Assembly: GCA_913056365.1 (NCBI GenBank)
Contig: CAJXLT010000004.1
Span: 203,247-267,246 of the forward strand
Length of the DNA: 64,000 bases
Reading direction: 5' to 3'
From: an uncultured Paenibacillaceae bacterium
Lineage (GTDB): Bacteria; Bacillota; Bacilli; Paenibacillales; K13
Shown here: positions 9,701-17,282 of the stretch, piece by piece
How positions within the stretch are numbered: the first letter of the stretch is position 1
Layout of the letters: each line of letters begins with the position of its first letter
Position numbers and translations under genes: made by a program
The notes under the pieces: model-generated
Told to the model about the DNA's origin: nothing
Databases searched by the model: none
Seen by the model: the letters and a program-made list of their open reading frames with translations, nothing else

Positions 9701-10389
9701 AGCATGTCGCAGACAATCGGATGGTGCAGGTTGCCGGCAGGGTGCTGTCGGTTAAGCCAATCGTCAGCAAGAAGGGCAAGGCGATGGCATTCATCGAGCT
9801 CGAAGACCGAATTGAGCGAGTAGAGGTCGTCATCTTCCCGGAGCCTTGGTCGAAATATGCGTCCGAGGTAGAGAAGGGAAGGCTGCTCTATATGCGGGCA
9901 CGCGTGCAGCATCAGGACGATGAGCAGCAGACAAAACTGTTAGCCGATGCGATCTGCCCGTTAGATACTGCGGAACCGGGTCGATTGGCGATGCGAGCGG
10001 AGGGACCGCGAGAACGCAGCACACAGGCAGGGGCTGCCGTTCCTATGCAGCGTAGGGATTCTGTGAGTGCAGTACCGACTGCGCAATCAGTGAACAGGAA
10101 GAGTCAAGGTGCGCCGTCTCGTCCGCCGGCTGCGCAATCACGTGCCCCTGCATCGAAAGCAAAACAGAAGGTATTCGTCAAAATTACCGCAGATAAGGAA
10201 ACACCCTCGCTGTTGAAGGAACTTCAGCAGCGTCTTCGGCAGCATCCGGGCTTGCTGCCTGTTGTCCTGTATTACGAAAGGGAAGGTCGAACGCTAGTGC
10301 TGAATGAGCGATACAGTGTAAAGCCGTCCCAAGAGCTGTTTGCTGCTATTGAAGAGCGTTTTGGCAAAGAAACCGTTAAGGTGAAATAA
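6748..10389 (+). CDS. dnaE: DNA polymerase III subunit alpha, DnaE
   Basis: A 1213-residue polymerase of the low-GC Gram-positive DnaE type, which extends primers and works alongside PolC at the fork. The N-terminal PHP domain begins with HLHVHSEYSLLDG. The catalytic motif PDIDIDF places two metal-binding aspartates near residues 410 and 412. A helix-hairpin-helix and an OB-fold region (VAGRVLSVKPIVSKKGKAM) follow. There is no inserted DEDD exonuclease, so it is not PolC. The start is uncertain among in-frame ATG 6748, 6757 and 6763; GGAG nine bases before 6763 makes that one plausible. The C-terminal 150 residues contain a low-complexity Ala/Pro/Ser/Arg linker. Confidence 0.96.
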   Translation: MEPMTMGEFVHLHVHSEYSLLDGAARISDLVQQAAAHGMKALALTDHGVMYGAIPFYQACKEHGVKPIIGCEAYVTEGSRKQRGSRQDQRIYHLILLARNREGYRNLMQLCSIGHLEGFHYKPRVDLDALSKHAEGITALSACLGGEVAQALLADRGEDAKQAALRYRDIFGEHFYLELQDHGLFEQKKVNRRLIELSRETGIPLVATNDVHYLQAEDQTVQDTLICIGTGKTVEDEDRLKMQTNQMYLKSGEEMAVLFPHCPEALEATARIADTCNLDLTFGRTELPRYYPVPEEQNSEGFLKELCEKGLLERYGELPAWHNPEWRARAEERLDYELQVIGKMGYEDYFLIVWDFIRYAKEKRIAVGPGRGSSAGSLVAYTLAITDVDPLKYGLLFERFLNPERVTMPDIDIDFSDERRDEVIDYVVDKYGADRVAQIITFGTMAAKAAVRDVGRALGHTYAEVDRIAKMIPAQPGITLDKALAQSPSLRTAADQDSKASTLLEVARKVEGMPRHASTHAAGVVISKDALTDHVPLQTGTEKVALTQYSMEHLEAVGLLKMDFLGLRTLSIIERTLAWVAQLGGGSIDLRTIPDDDPATYEMLSRGDTTGIFQLESAGMRRVLRELKPSAFEDIISVLALYRPGPMEFIPRYIEAKHGRIEAEYPHADLEPILRDTHGIIVYQEQIMQIASRMAGFSLGEADLLRRAVSKKKREVLDQEREHFVAGSLQQGYEESEAHLVYDMIVRFADYGFPRAHATAYGVLAYRTAYLKANYPVPFMASMLTSVIGNHRKMAEYADECKRMGIRVLGPDVNESNISFTPLAGGQEDDVGAIRYGLAAIKNVGTQAMESIIRERDGAPYSHLADFCNRVDLRVCNKRVIESLILAGGMDAMEGHRAQLLAVLDETADTAAKRKKERDELQLEMFGFQESANWQFELPDVQPFTRSRELELERELLGLYLSGHPLDDYHSKLETLSVTPLHELEHVADNRMVQVAGRVLSVKPIVSKKGKAMAFIELEDRIERVEVVIFPEPWSKYASEVEKGRLLYMRARVQHQDDEQQTKLLADAICPLDTAEPGRLAMRAEGPRERSTQAGAAVPMQRRDSVSAVPTAQSVNRKSQGAPSRPPAAQSRAPASKAKQKVFVKITADKETPSLLKELQQRLRQHPGLLPVVLYYEREGRTLVLNERYSVKPSQELFAAIEERFGKETVKVK

Positions 10390-10465
10390 TTCGCCCGCCC
10401 CCCGCATACATTGGTCTTACATCCTCGCATCGGGACGAGAGGAGTAGTGGACAGGGGGAACGTCT

Positions 10466-10933
10466 ATGGATGAACAGAAGAAGATGATTGACTTGCTTAC
10501 GCGTAGAGGAGTACGCGTTGAACAGATCGCCGATATCGTCTTCCGGCTTCAGTATCCTTACCATGCCCAACTAACATTGCAGCAATGTGTAGACAGTGTG
10601 AAAGCTGTATTGACGAAGCGGGATGTGCAGTATGCGATCTATACAGGCGTTGCTTTGGACGAGTTGGCTGAACAGAAGCTGCTTCCTGAACCGCTACAGT
10701 CCATTATGGAGAGAGATGAATCGCTGTATGGCGTGGATGAAGTGATGGCGCTCGGCATCACGCATGCATACGGGATGATTGGGTTGACAAGCTTCGGCTA
10801 TCTTGACAAAGAAAAGATTGGTGTCATCCGCAGATTGAATGACGACCCTAAGCGCATTCATGTTTTTCTGGACGACCTCGTAGCAGGTCTTGCTGCAGCA
10901 GCTTCGGCGCGAATAGCTCATCAACACGGGTGA
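10466..10933 (+). CDS. phosphatidylglycerophosphatase A family protein (YutG-like)
   Basis: A 155-residue soluble protein of the YutG/PgpA-related family. The conserved block GVDEVMALGITHAYG, then FGYLDKEKIG and HVFLDDLVAGLAAAA, identifies it. Members are annotated as phosphatidylglycerophosphatase A, which would dephosphorylate phosphatidylglycerophosphate. The membrane segments of E. coli PgpA are lacking, so the activity is an inference from annotation. ATG 10466 follows a CAGGGGGAACG ribosome site. It lies between dnaE and the acc genes. Confidence 0.75.
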   Translation: MDEQKKMIDLLTRRGVRVEQIADIVFRLQYPYHAQLTLQQCVDSVKAVLTKRDVQYAIYTGVALDELAEQKLLPEPLQSIMERDESLYGVDEVMALGITHAYGMIGLTSFGYLDKEKIGVIRRLNDDPKRIHVFLDDLVAGLAAAASARIAHQHG

Positions 10934-11028
10934 TCTTGGCAATCTCAGGGCTTTTCTTGCTTGAAAAAGCGCACTTATGATATCATTAATCATTGCAAAG
11001 CCTTGACCTTAGGGAGGGTTTCTAACCC

Positions 11029-11220
11029 ATGTGGACGGTAATTTACATCGCCCCTACCGCCAAGATCGCCGAATCGATCAAACAAAAACTGCAAGACGAA
11101 GGGTTTCTGGTTCAATTAAGACCTATTAATCTATCGAAACAGCAATTTGAAGTGTTGGTCCCGGAGGCTGAGGTGGAAGAAGTGCAGGATGTACTGAATG
11201 AATTGTTTAACAAAGGATAG
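11029..11220 (+). CDS. small conserved Bacillales protein upstream of accD
   Basis: A 63-residue soluble protein beginning MWTVIYIAPTAK. The pattern (short beta strand, helix with IKQKLQDEGF, strand, C-terminal acidic helix) suggests a ferredoxin-like fold, as in small ligand-binding domains. I recall similar short proteins just upstream of accD in Bacillales, sometimes labelled glutamate decarboxylase; nothing here supports that activity. AGGGAGG lies 11 bases before ATG 11029. Confidence 0.7.
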   Translation: MWTVIYIAPTAKIAESIKQKLQDEGFLVQLRPINLSKQQFEVLVPEAEVEEVQDVLNELFNKG

Positions 11221-11278
11221 TTCCAGTAGGCTGGTTCATATAGGCCGGCAGGAAGGTCCGCCTTGTGGGGTGTGAATT

Positions 11279-12145
11279 GTGCTAAAAGATTTTTTTCATA
11301 AAAAACGTAAATATGCAGTGATTCCTTCGGAACAGACGAAACGGGAAATTCCCGAAGGATTGATGAGCAAATGTCCGAAGTGCGGGGCTATTCAGACGAG
11401 CAAGGAGCTCGACAAAAATCTGAAGGTGTGCCCGTCCTGCGGCTATCATATGAAGCTGAATGCCAGAGAGCGCATTCATATGATTATGGATGAAGGCCGA
11501 TTGTTCGAATATGATGCGGATATGATCTCGGAGGATCCGCTTGAATTTCCGGGTTATGCGGACAAGCTGGTGAAGCAATCGGAGAAATCCGGCTTGCGAG
11601 ATGCTGTCGTCACAGGAGAAGGGACGATAGGCGGTTTCCCGGTTGTTTGTGCTGTCATGAGCTTCGACTTTTTCAGCGGAAGCATGGGCTCAGTCGTAGG
11701 CGAGAAGATTACACGTGCAGTGGAGCGCGCCACGCAGAAGGGCTATCCGCTAATCGTCTTCTCTACATCCGGCGGCGCCCGCATGCAAGAGAGTATTCTG
11801 AGCTTGATGCAGATGGCCAAGACCAGTTCGGCTCTTGCCAGATTTCATGATAAGGGCGGTCTGTTCATCTCGATCTTCACCGATCCTACTCTCGGGGGCG
11901 TTACTGCAAGCTTCGCAATGTTAGGTGATGTGATCTTGGCTGAACCGGGTACGATCGTCGGCTTCGCAGGCCGTATCGTCATTGAACAGACGATCCGCCA
12001 GAAGCTGCCGGACAACTTCCAGACAGCCGAGTTTAATTTGCAGCATGGTCAGCTGGACAAGGTTGTGAACCGGAAGGAAATGCGCAACACCCTGATCAAA
12101 CTGCTTGATCTGCATACGGTGAAGGAGGGAGTTTCGCGTGGGTAA
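11279..12145 (+). CDS. accD: acetyl-CoA carboxylase carboxyltransferase subunit beta
   Basis: A 288-residue subunit of the carboxyltransferase that transfers carboxyl from biotin to acetyl-CoA to form malonyl-CoA, the first step of fatty acid synthesis. The N-terminal zinc ribbon has CPKCG and CPSCG with cysteines at 32, 35, 51 and 54. The crotonase-fold domain follows with [12 protein letters not shown] 11279 is used with a weak GGGGTG ribosome site. Its end overlaps the accA start by eight bases, which fits translation of the two subunits together. Confidence 0.96.
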   Translation: MLKDFFHKKRKYAVIPSEQTKREIPEGLMSKCPKCGAIQTSKELDKNLKVCPSCGYHMKLNARERIHMIMDEGRLFEYDADMISEDPLEFPGYADKLVKQSEKSGLRDAVVTGEGTIGGFPVVCAVMSFDFFSGSMGSVVGEKITRAVERATQKGYPLIVFSTSGGARMQESILSLMQMAKTSSALARFHDKGGLFISIFTDPTLGGVTASFAMLGDVILAEPGTIVGFAGRIVIEQTIRQKLPDNFQTAEFNLQHGQLDKVVNRKEMRNTLIKLLDLHTVKEGVSRG

Positions 12146-13100
12146 CGAATTGCCGTTTGAGCAGCCGCTTGAGGAATTGCGAAGCAAGATAGAAGAGCTG
12201 CGGAGATTTGGCTCAGAGAAGGATATCGATTTCTCTGAGGAAATCGCTAGACTAGAGGAGCGCTACACCCAGCTGCAGCAAGAGATATTCGTGCAGCTGG
12301 CACCTGCACAGAAGATGCAGATTGCCCGTCATCCGCAGCGTCCGACTACGATCGACTACATTCAAGCGATATTTGATGATTACATAGAATTGCACGGTGA
12401 TCGGGCATATGCTGACGATCTCGCAATTGTCGGCGGTATTGCCAAGCTGAACGGCGTACCTGTTACTGTAGTCGGTCATCAGAAGGGCAAGGATACGAAG
12501 GACAATATTGCCCGCAACTTCGGAATGCCGCACCCAGAGGGCTTCCGCAAAGGTCTGCGTCTCATGAAGCAGGCTGACAAGTTTAGAAGACCGATTATTA
12601 CATTCATTGATACACCTGGCGCCTATCCTGGCGGTGCTGCCGAGGAGCGCGGGCAAGGAGAGGCAATAGCTCGCAACTTGTTGGAGATGGCGACCTTCCG
12701 CGTTCCGATCATATGCGTAGTAATCGGTGAAGGGGGAAGCGGCGGTGCGCTTGCATTAGGCGTAGGCAATCGTGTACTCATGCTGGAGAATGCGATCTAT
12801 TCCGTAATCTCACCGAACGGGGCTGCATCGATTCTGTGGAAGGACGCCTCGAAGGCGGACAAGGCTGCAGAAGCGATGAAGATTACGGCACAGGATTTGC
12901 AGGAGATGAAGATCATCGATGAGATTATTCCTGAACCGAATGGCGGCGCTCATCGTGAGATCGCGATTCAGGCTGAATCGGTCAAGTCGGTCTTGTCTCG
13001 CCACTTGCAGGAGCTGTTAAGCTGGGATAGCGAGCAGTTGCGCCAGGATCGCTATGATAAGTACAGGAAGTTAGGCGCATTCACTTATGCACAAGGGTAA
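12138..13100 (+). CDS. accA: acetyl-CoA carboxylase carboxyltransferase subunit alpha
   Basis: A 320-residue partner of AccD. The N-terminal helical region (to about 60) is followed by the crotonase-like domain with [23 protein letters not shown] split across the conserved loop, IDTPGAYPG and [15 protein letters not shown] 12138 overlaps accD and is preceded by GGAGGGAG. The gene ends 52 bp before pyk. In B. subtilis pfkA lies at this point and it is missing here. Confidence 0.96.
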   Translation: MGNELPFEQPLEELRSKIEELRRFGSEKDIDFSEEIARLEERYTQLQQEIFVQLAPAQKMQIARHPQRPTTIDYIQAIFDDYIELHGDRAYADDLAIVGGIAKLNGVPVTVVGHQKGKDTKDNIARNFGMPHPEGFRKGLRLMKQADKFRRPIITFIDTPGAYPGGAAEERGQGEAIARNLLEMATFRVPIICVVIGEGGSGGALALGVGNRVLMLENAIYSVISPNGAASILWKDASKADKAAEAMKITAQDLQEMKIIDEIIPEPNGGAHREIAIQAESVKSVLSRHLQELLSWDSEQLRQDRYDKYRKLGAFTYAQG

Positions 13101-13152
13101 CAACTTGCGACACGAACCAGACAAAGAACATTCCTAGGAGGAAGAAGAAACC

Positions 13153-14907
13153 ATGCGAAAGACCAAGATTGTATGTACGATTGGACCTTCCAGTGAAGCG
13201 CTGGACATGACTAAGAAATTGATTGAAGCCGGAATGAACGTGGCGAGACTGAACTTCTCCCATGGCGATTTCGAGGAACATGGCAACCGTATTAAGAATG
13301 TCCGAGCAGCATGTGAGGAACTGAACAAGACTGTTGCGATCTTGCTGGATACGAAGGGGCCGGAAATTCGTACAGGCAAGCTCAAGGAAGAGCCGATTGA
13401 TCTTGTCCAAGGCGAACAGATTATTTTGACAACAGAAGAGATTTTGGGTGACACGAAGCGCCTGTCGGTTACATATGAGAATCTGCCGAAGGATGTGGAG
13501 GCAGGTTCTACGATTTTGATTGATGACGGCCTGATCGGTCTGACTGTTGAGAAAGTTGAAGGAACGGAAATATATTGCCGTATCGTCAATGGCGGTCAGA
13601 TCAAGAGTAAGAAAGGCGTCAACGTACCAGGTGTACGGATTTCTCTGCCAGGCATTACGGAGAAGGATGCGAACGACATCATATTCGGTATCGAGCAAGG
13701 TGTGGATTTCATCGCTGCTTCCTTCGTGCGCAAAGCCAGCGACGTCTTAGAAATTCGCGAGCTGCTGGAGAAGCATCACGCTTCCCATATTCAGATCATT
13801 TCCAAGATTGAGAATCAAGAGGGAGTAGATAACCTTGAGGAAATACTGGAAGTGTCTGACGGATTGATGGTCGCACGCGGTGATCTTGGGGTCGAAATCC
13901 CTGCTGAAGAAGTGCCGCTTGTGCAGAAGGAAATGATTAAGAAGTGCAACCTTGTCGGCAAGCCGGTCATTACCGCTACTCAGATGCTCGATTCGATGCA
14001 GCGCAACCCGCGTCCGACACGCGCTGAAGCAAGTGATATAGCGAATGCGATATTCGACGGGACTGACGCTATCATGCTGTCCGGTGAGACAGCAGCAGGC
14101 AAATATCCGGTTGAATCCGTACAGACGATGTCGCGTATTGCGGAGAAGGCTGAATCGGCGCTGGAATATCGGGAAATATTCGTGAAGCAAAGTCTGGCTC
14201 AGCAGACGACTATAACCGAAGCAATTAGTCAGGCTGTAGCCAATTCGGCACTGGACTTGAATGCGCAAGCGATTATTACTTCGACGGAGAGCGGATTTAC
14301 TGCACGTATGGTGTCGAAATATCGTCCGAAATCACCGATCGTAGCTGTGACACCGAAGGCAGACGTTATGCGCCGTCTTAGCCTAACTTGGGGCGTGGTT
14401 CCTGTGCTCGGCCGTGATGCCAAAACTACAGATGAAATGTTCCAGCTGGCGTTGGATAGCGCCATGCAGGCGAAGACGATTCAATTAGGTGATCTGGTTG
14501 TCATTACAGCAGGTGTACCTGTTGGACGTTCCGGGACGACGAACCTAATCAAGATTCATCATGTAGGTGAGATGATTGCCAAAGGGCAAGGAATCGGGAA
14601 TCAGAATGCAACGGGGCATGTTGTCGTAGCGAAGACAGCGAAGGAAGCGTTGGAGAAAGTAACGGAATCGAGCATATTGGTGACGGCGTCTACGGATAAA
14701 GAATTCGTTCCGGCTATGAAGAAGGCTGCCGGTATCATTACGGAAACAGGCGGCATCACGTCACATGCGGCGGTCGTTGGCCTGGAGCTTGGCAAGGCGA
14801 CGATTATTGGCGTTGCAGAAGCGACGACCGTGTTTACGGATGGTATGGAAATTTCCATGTATGGAGAAGTCGGTGTCATTAGCAGTGGACGAGCAGACGT
14901 CATGTAA
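13153..14907 (+). CDS. pyk: pyruvate kinase
   Basis: A 584-residue enzyme converting phosphoenolpyruvate and ADP to pyruvate and ATP in the last step of glycolysis. It begins [14 protein letters not shown] and carries the active-site signature with [12 protein letters not shown] and the [12 protein letters not shown] motif. A C-terminal PEP-utilising-type domain with [10 protein letters not shown] near residue 535 gives the long form found in Bacillus and Geobacillus. AGGAGG lies upstream of ATG 13153. A strong terminator follows at 14976-15016. Confidence 0.97.
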   Translation: MRKTKIVCTIGPSSEALDMTKKLIEAGMNVARLNFSHGDFEEHGNRIKNVRAACEELNKTVAILLDTKGPEIRTGKLKEEPIDLVQGEQIILTTEEILGDTKRLSVTYENLPKDVEAGSTILIDDGLIGLTVEKVEGTEIYCRIVNGGQIKSKKGVNVPGVRISLPGITEKDANDIIFGIEQGVDFIAASFVRKASDVLEIRELLEKHHASHIQIISKIENQEGVDNLEEILEVSDGLMVARGDLGVEIPAEEVPLVQKEMIKKCNLVGKPVITATQMLDSMQRNPRPTRAEASDIANAIFDGTDAIMLSGETAAGKYPVESVQTMSRIAEKAESALEYREIFVKQSLAQQTTITEAISQAVANSALDLNAQAIITSTESGFTARMVSKYRPKSPIVAVTPKADVMRRLSLTWGVVPVLGRDAKTTDEMFQLALDSAMQAKTIQLGDLVVITAGVPVGRSGTTNLIKIHHVGEMIAKGQGIGNQNATGHVVVAKTAKEALEKVTESSILVTASTDKEFVPAMKKAAGIITETGGITSHAAVVGLELGKATIIGVAEATTVFTDGMEISMYGEVGVISSGRADVM

Positions 14908-14975
14908 GGACGGAATGCTTCGGAGCTAGCGTGCTGCGAGATGTATCAGTCATGGATGGAGCAGCAATGAAGAAC

Positions 14976-15016
14976 AAGAGCGTGCAAGCGGAACAATCCG
15001 CAGCCGCTCTTTTTTT
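14976..15016 (+). terminator. rho-independent terminator of the acc-pyk operon
   Basis: AAGAGCG (14976-14982) pairs with CGCTCTT (15005-15011), with an inner GCGGA/TCCGC stem, and a run of T residues ends at 15016. It lies 69 bp after pyk. Confidence 0.85.
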
Positions 15017-15021
15017 CACAA

Positions 15022-15079
15022 TCGGGCCCCGCGGAAGTAATCGGAATATGCTTCGAAGGTTTACGTCACTTCCGTGGGT
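15022..15079. repeat. dispersed hairpin repeat, copy 2
   Basis: The second copy of the element at 5294-5352, in the same orientation. Here the end arms CCCGCGGAAGT and ACTTCCGTGGG pair over 11 bp with one G-T wobble. It sits between the pyk terminator and the thioesterase ribosome site. Confidence 0.65.
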
Positions 15080-15107
15080 AATTTAACAATCGGGAGGGGA
15101 TGCATTG

Positions 15108-15548
15108 ATGAAAGGGTATGCGGTTGAAAGCCAATGGTATGCGCATAACATTCGGGTGCGTTATCAGGAAACCGATCAGATGGGAGTCGTGTATCATACT
15201 CATTATGCGAATTGGTTCGAATGGGGAAGGGCAGAATTGATTCGGGAAGCAGGTATGCCGTACAAGGAGATGGAAGAACGCGGGCTCATGCTGCCCGTTA
15301 CTGCATTGGATGTAGCCTATCAACTTCCAGCCTATTATGACGATGAGCTTGTCATCCGCACGCGATTGACAGCTTTCTCGCCGATTCGACTGGCATTCGG
15401 GTATGAGATTGTACGGGATGGTTCACTGCTGGCAAGCGGCAGTACAGAACATATTTGGTTGAATGAACAATGGAAGCCTGTACGTCTGGATCGGGCAGCA
15501 ACGGATATGTATGCGCTGCTGCAACGTATTGCATTGTGTGAAGAATAG
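15108..15548 (+). CDS. acyl-CoA thioesterase, YbgC/4HBT family
   Basis: A 146-residue hotdog-fold protein with the family pattern RYQETDQMGVVYHTHYANWFE split around the active-site Asp, typical of YbgC/FadM thioesterases that cleave acyl-CoA. GGGAGGGG lies 10 bases before ATG 15108; a TTG at 15105 is an alternative. It ends 15 bp before fxsA, so the two may be co-transcribed. The physiological substrate cannot be read from sequence. Confidence 0.85.
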   Translation: MKGYAVESQWYAHNIRVRYQETDQMGVVYHTHYANWFEWGRAELIREAGMPYKEMEERGLMLPVTALDVAYQLPAYYDDELVIRTRLTAFSPIRLAFGYEIVRDGSLLASGSTEHIWLNEQWKPVRLDRAATDMYALLQRIALCEE

Positions 15549-15563
15549 AAAGGGGAGTAGACG

Positions 15564-15959
15564 ATGTTCAAGGTGCTGCTGTTGCTGATGGTCGTCGTAC
15601 CGGCTGCTGAAATCTGGGTGCTGCTCTTGATTGGCGGGCAAATTGGCAGCTGGAATACGCTGCTGCTTATTCTGCTTACGGGAGTTGTCGGCGCGTATAT
15701 GGCCAAGCGAGAAGCGAGCCGCGTCTGGACGCAGGCTCGCTTCGAAGTGGAGAACTATCGGGTACCGGGTAAGCATCTGTTGGACGGAATCTGTATCCTT
15801 GTCGGAGGCGTATTGTTGCTAACGCCTGGATTTCTAACTGATACGATGGGATTTCTGCTGCTTTTTCCCCCAAGCCGATTGTGGTTCCGTCTCCTTCTAA
15901 TGCGTGCGCTGCAAAAAGGATTAGCCAACGGCAGCATTCGTTTCATTCATCGCAGATAG
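15564..15959 (+). CDS. fxsA: FxsA family membrane protein
   Basis: A 131-residue protein with hydrophobic segments at about 3-22, 30-47 and 75-103. The FxsA signature is seen in the N-terminal PAAEIWVLLLIGGQIG and in LTPGFLTDTMGFLLL. FxsA in E. coli affects phage T7 exclusion by F; its normal role is unknown. AAAGGGGAG precedes ATG 15564. It converges on ytvI with 17 bp between them, as in B. subtilis where fxsA and ytvI are neighbours. Confidence 0.9.
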   Translation: MFKVLLLLMVVVPAAEIWVLLLIGGQIGSWNTLLLILLTGVVGAYMAKREASRVWTQARFEVENYRVPGKHLLDGICILVGGVLLLTPGFLTDTMGFLLLFPPSRLWFRLLLMRALQKGLANGSIRFIHRR

Positions 15960-15976
15960 ACAGCACAGCACCTTTT

Positions 15977-17107
15977 CTATTTCTCGGTATGTATCGTAGA
16001 GCCCTTCACAATATATCGCCATAAGTCACGGAAGACGCCTGCCTTCTGGATCGTCAGCATAAGTACAAGCGTAACAGGCCCGATAATGAGACCGAACGCT
16101 CCGAATAGTCCGAGACCAACGAACATGGCGATTAGTGTAGCGAGTGAGTTCATGCCAATGCTTGTTGCCAGCACCTTCGGTTCCACGATGGATCGCGTGA
16201 CTAGGACTATGCCATATAAGATAGAGAGTCCGATCCCGAACGGGATATCTCCGTTAATGAACGTATAGATGATCCATGGAATCATCGCAGCACCAGTACC
16301 TAGGTAAGGAAGAAGGTCAACGAGCCCGATTAGCAGAGCAATCGTCACTGCATAGTCAACTCTCATGATCATTAGGCCGACCATGACGAATACAGCCGTG
16401 ATCGATATCATAATTAATTGTGCGCGCAAGTAGCCGAACAATGCTCTGCCCAGACTGAACCACACGGTTCCGACCGGCTTGCTGACGCGCTTAGGTATAA
16501 TGCGGCTAAGCCAACTCTTGATCTTGTACCAGTCCTTAGCGATGAAGAACGCTGCCAACATAGCAACGATTATTACGAAGGCCATACTTGGCAGTGAAGT
16601 AGCCAGGTTCACGATGCCTGTGACGAAGCCGGTTAACAATGCGGTCGTCGTTTCCGTGACTCGATCACCGAGTGTAGTGAGATTAGAGTCGATGGTCTCG
16701 TGATAGCGTTCGTTCTGCGCGTAGAATCGGGTGAATTGTGTCAATGTGTTCTGCCATTGCTCGGATTGGATGAGCGCAATGACATTGTTGACCCAGCCTT
16801 CAATATTGACTTCTACATAAGCAATGAGCTTGCCGATCTGAACGACAATGCGGCTGACAAGCAACGTTAGCAAAGCAGAGACGATACCGACGAACAAGAT
16901 AAGGGATACGGTTACGGCCAGCCACCGCGGAAAGCGCGCTCTACCTTCCAGCACATTCGTCAGAGGGATAAGCGCGAAGGCGATCAGCCATCCGATCAGG
17001 AACGGATAGATGAGCGGTGTAACATAGATGACGGCGAGAACGGAAGCGGCTGCGATGATAACTACCCATAAGGCTCGCATAATCTGACCAGTTCGAATCG
17101 AATCCAA
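15977..17107 (-). CDS. ytvI: AI-2E family transporter YtvI
   Basis: A 376-residue membrane protein of the AI-2E transporter family with about seven or eight membrane segments: two at the N terminus, one near 70, a long loop, then a cluster from 165 to 360. PYLGTGAAMIPW and GLVDLLPYLG are typical. The start is TTG 17105-17107, with GGAGGTGAACGC placing the ribosome site seven to eight bases away. YtvI is usually annotated as a sporulation integral membrane protein. It is divergent from ppk. Confidence 0.88.
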   Translation of the reverse strand: MDSIRTGQIMRALWVVIIAAASVLAVIYVTPLIYPFLIGWLIAFALIPLTNVLEGRARFPRWLAVTVSLILFVGIVSALLTLLVSRIVVQIGKLIAYVEVNIEGWVNNVIALIQSEQWQNTLTQFTRFYAQNERYHETIDSNLTTLGDRVTETTTALLTGFVTGIVNLATSLPSMAFVIIVAMLAAFFIAKDWYKIKSWLSRIIPKRVSKPVGTVWFSLGRALFGYLRAQLIMISITAVFVMVGLMIMRVDYAVTIALLIGLVDLLPYLGTGAAMIPWIIYTFINGDIPFGIGLSILYGIVLVTRSIVEPKVLATSIGMNSLATLIAMFVGLGLFGAFGLIIGPVTLVLMLTIQKAGVFRDLWRYIVKGSTIHTEK

Positions 17108-17199
17108 GCGTTCACCTCCTTCACATATTTTCTAGTTTGATTTATTTTACCACAGCAACAGTGTAATGACACGCAACGGTATTGGTGCTTGGACGAGCT

Positions 17200-17253
17200 T
17201 TAACCTACAATTTACAATTCCTTAACATGGAGATAACATTGTCGAATCATAAT
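17200..17253 (+). promoter_or_regulatory. PhoP-box array and -10 region upstream of ppk
   Basis: Four hexamers lie exactly 11 bp apart: TTAACC 17200, TTTACA 17211, TTAACA 17222 and ATAACA 17233. This fits the Bacillus PhoP direct-repeat consensus TT(A/T/C)ACA with about 5-bp spacers. CATAAT at 17248-17253 is a likely -10. The ppk start is 30 bp further on. Confidence 0.75.
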
Positions 17254-17282
17254 GAATATAGAGACAGAATGGAGGGGGAAAT

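Noticed and set aside
11029..11220. Glutamate decarboxylase label for the small protein
   Set aside because: A 63-residue protein cannot be a decarboxylase and has no PLP-binding lysine motif; the name would be an annotation error.
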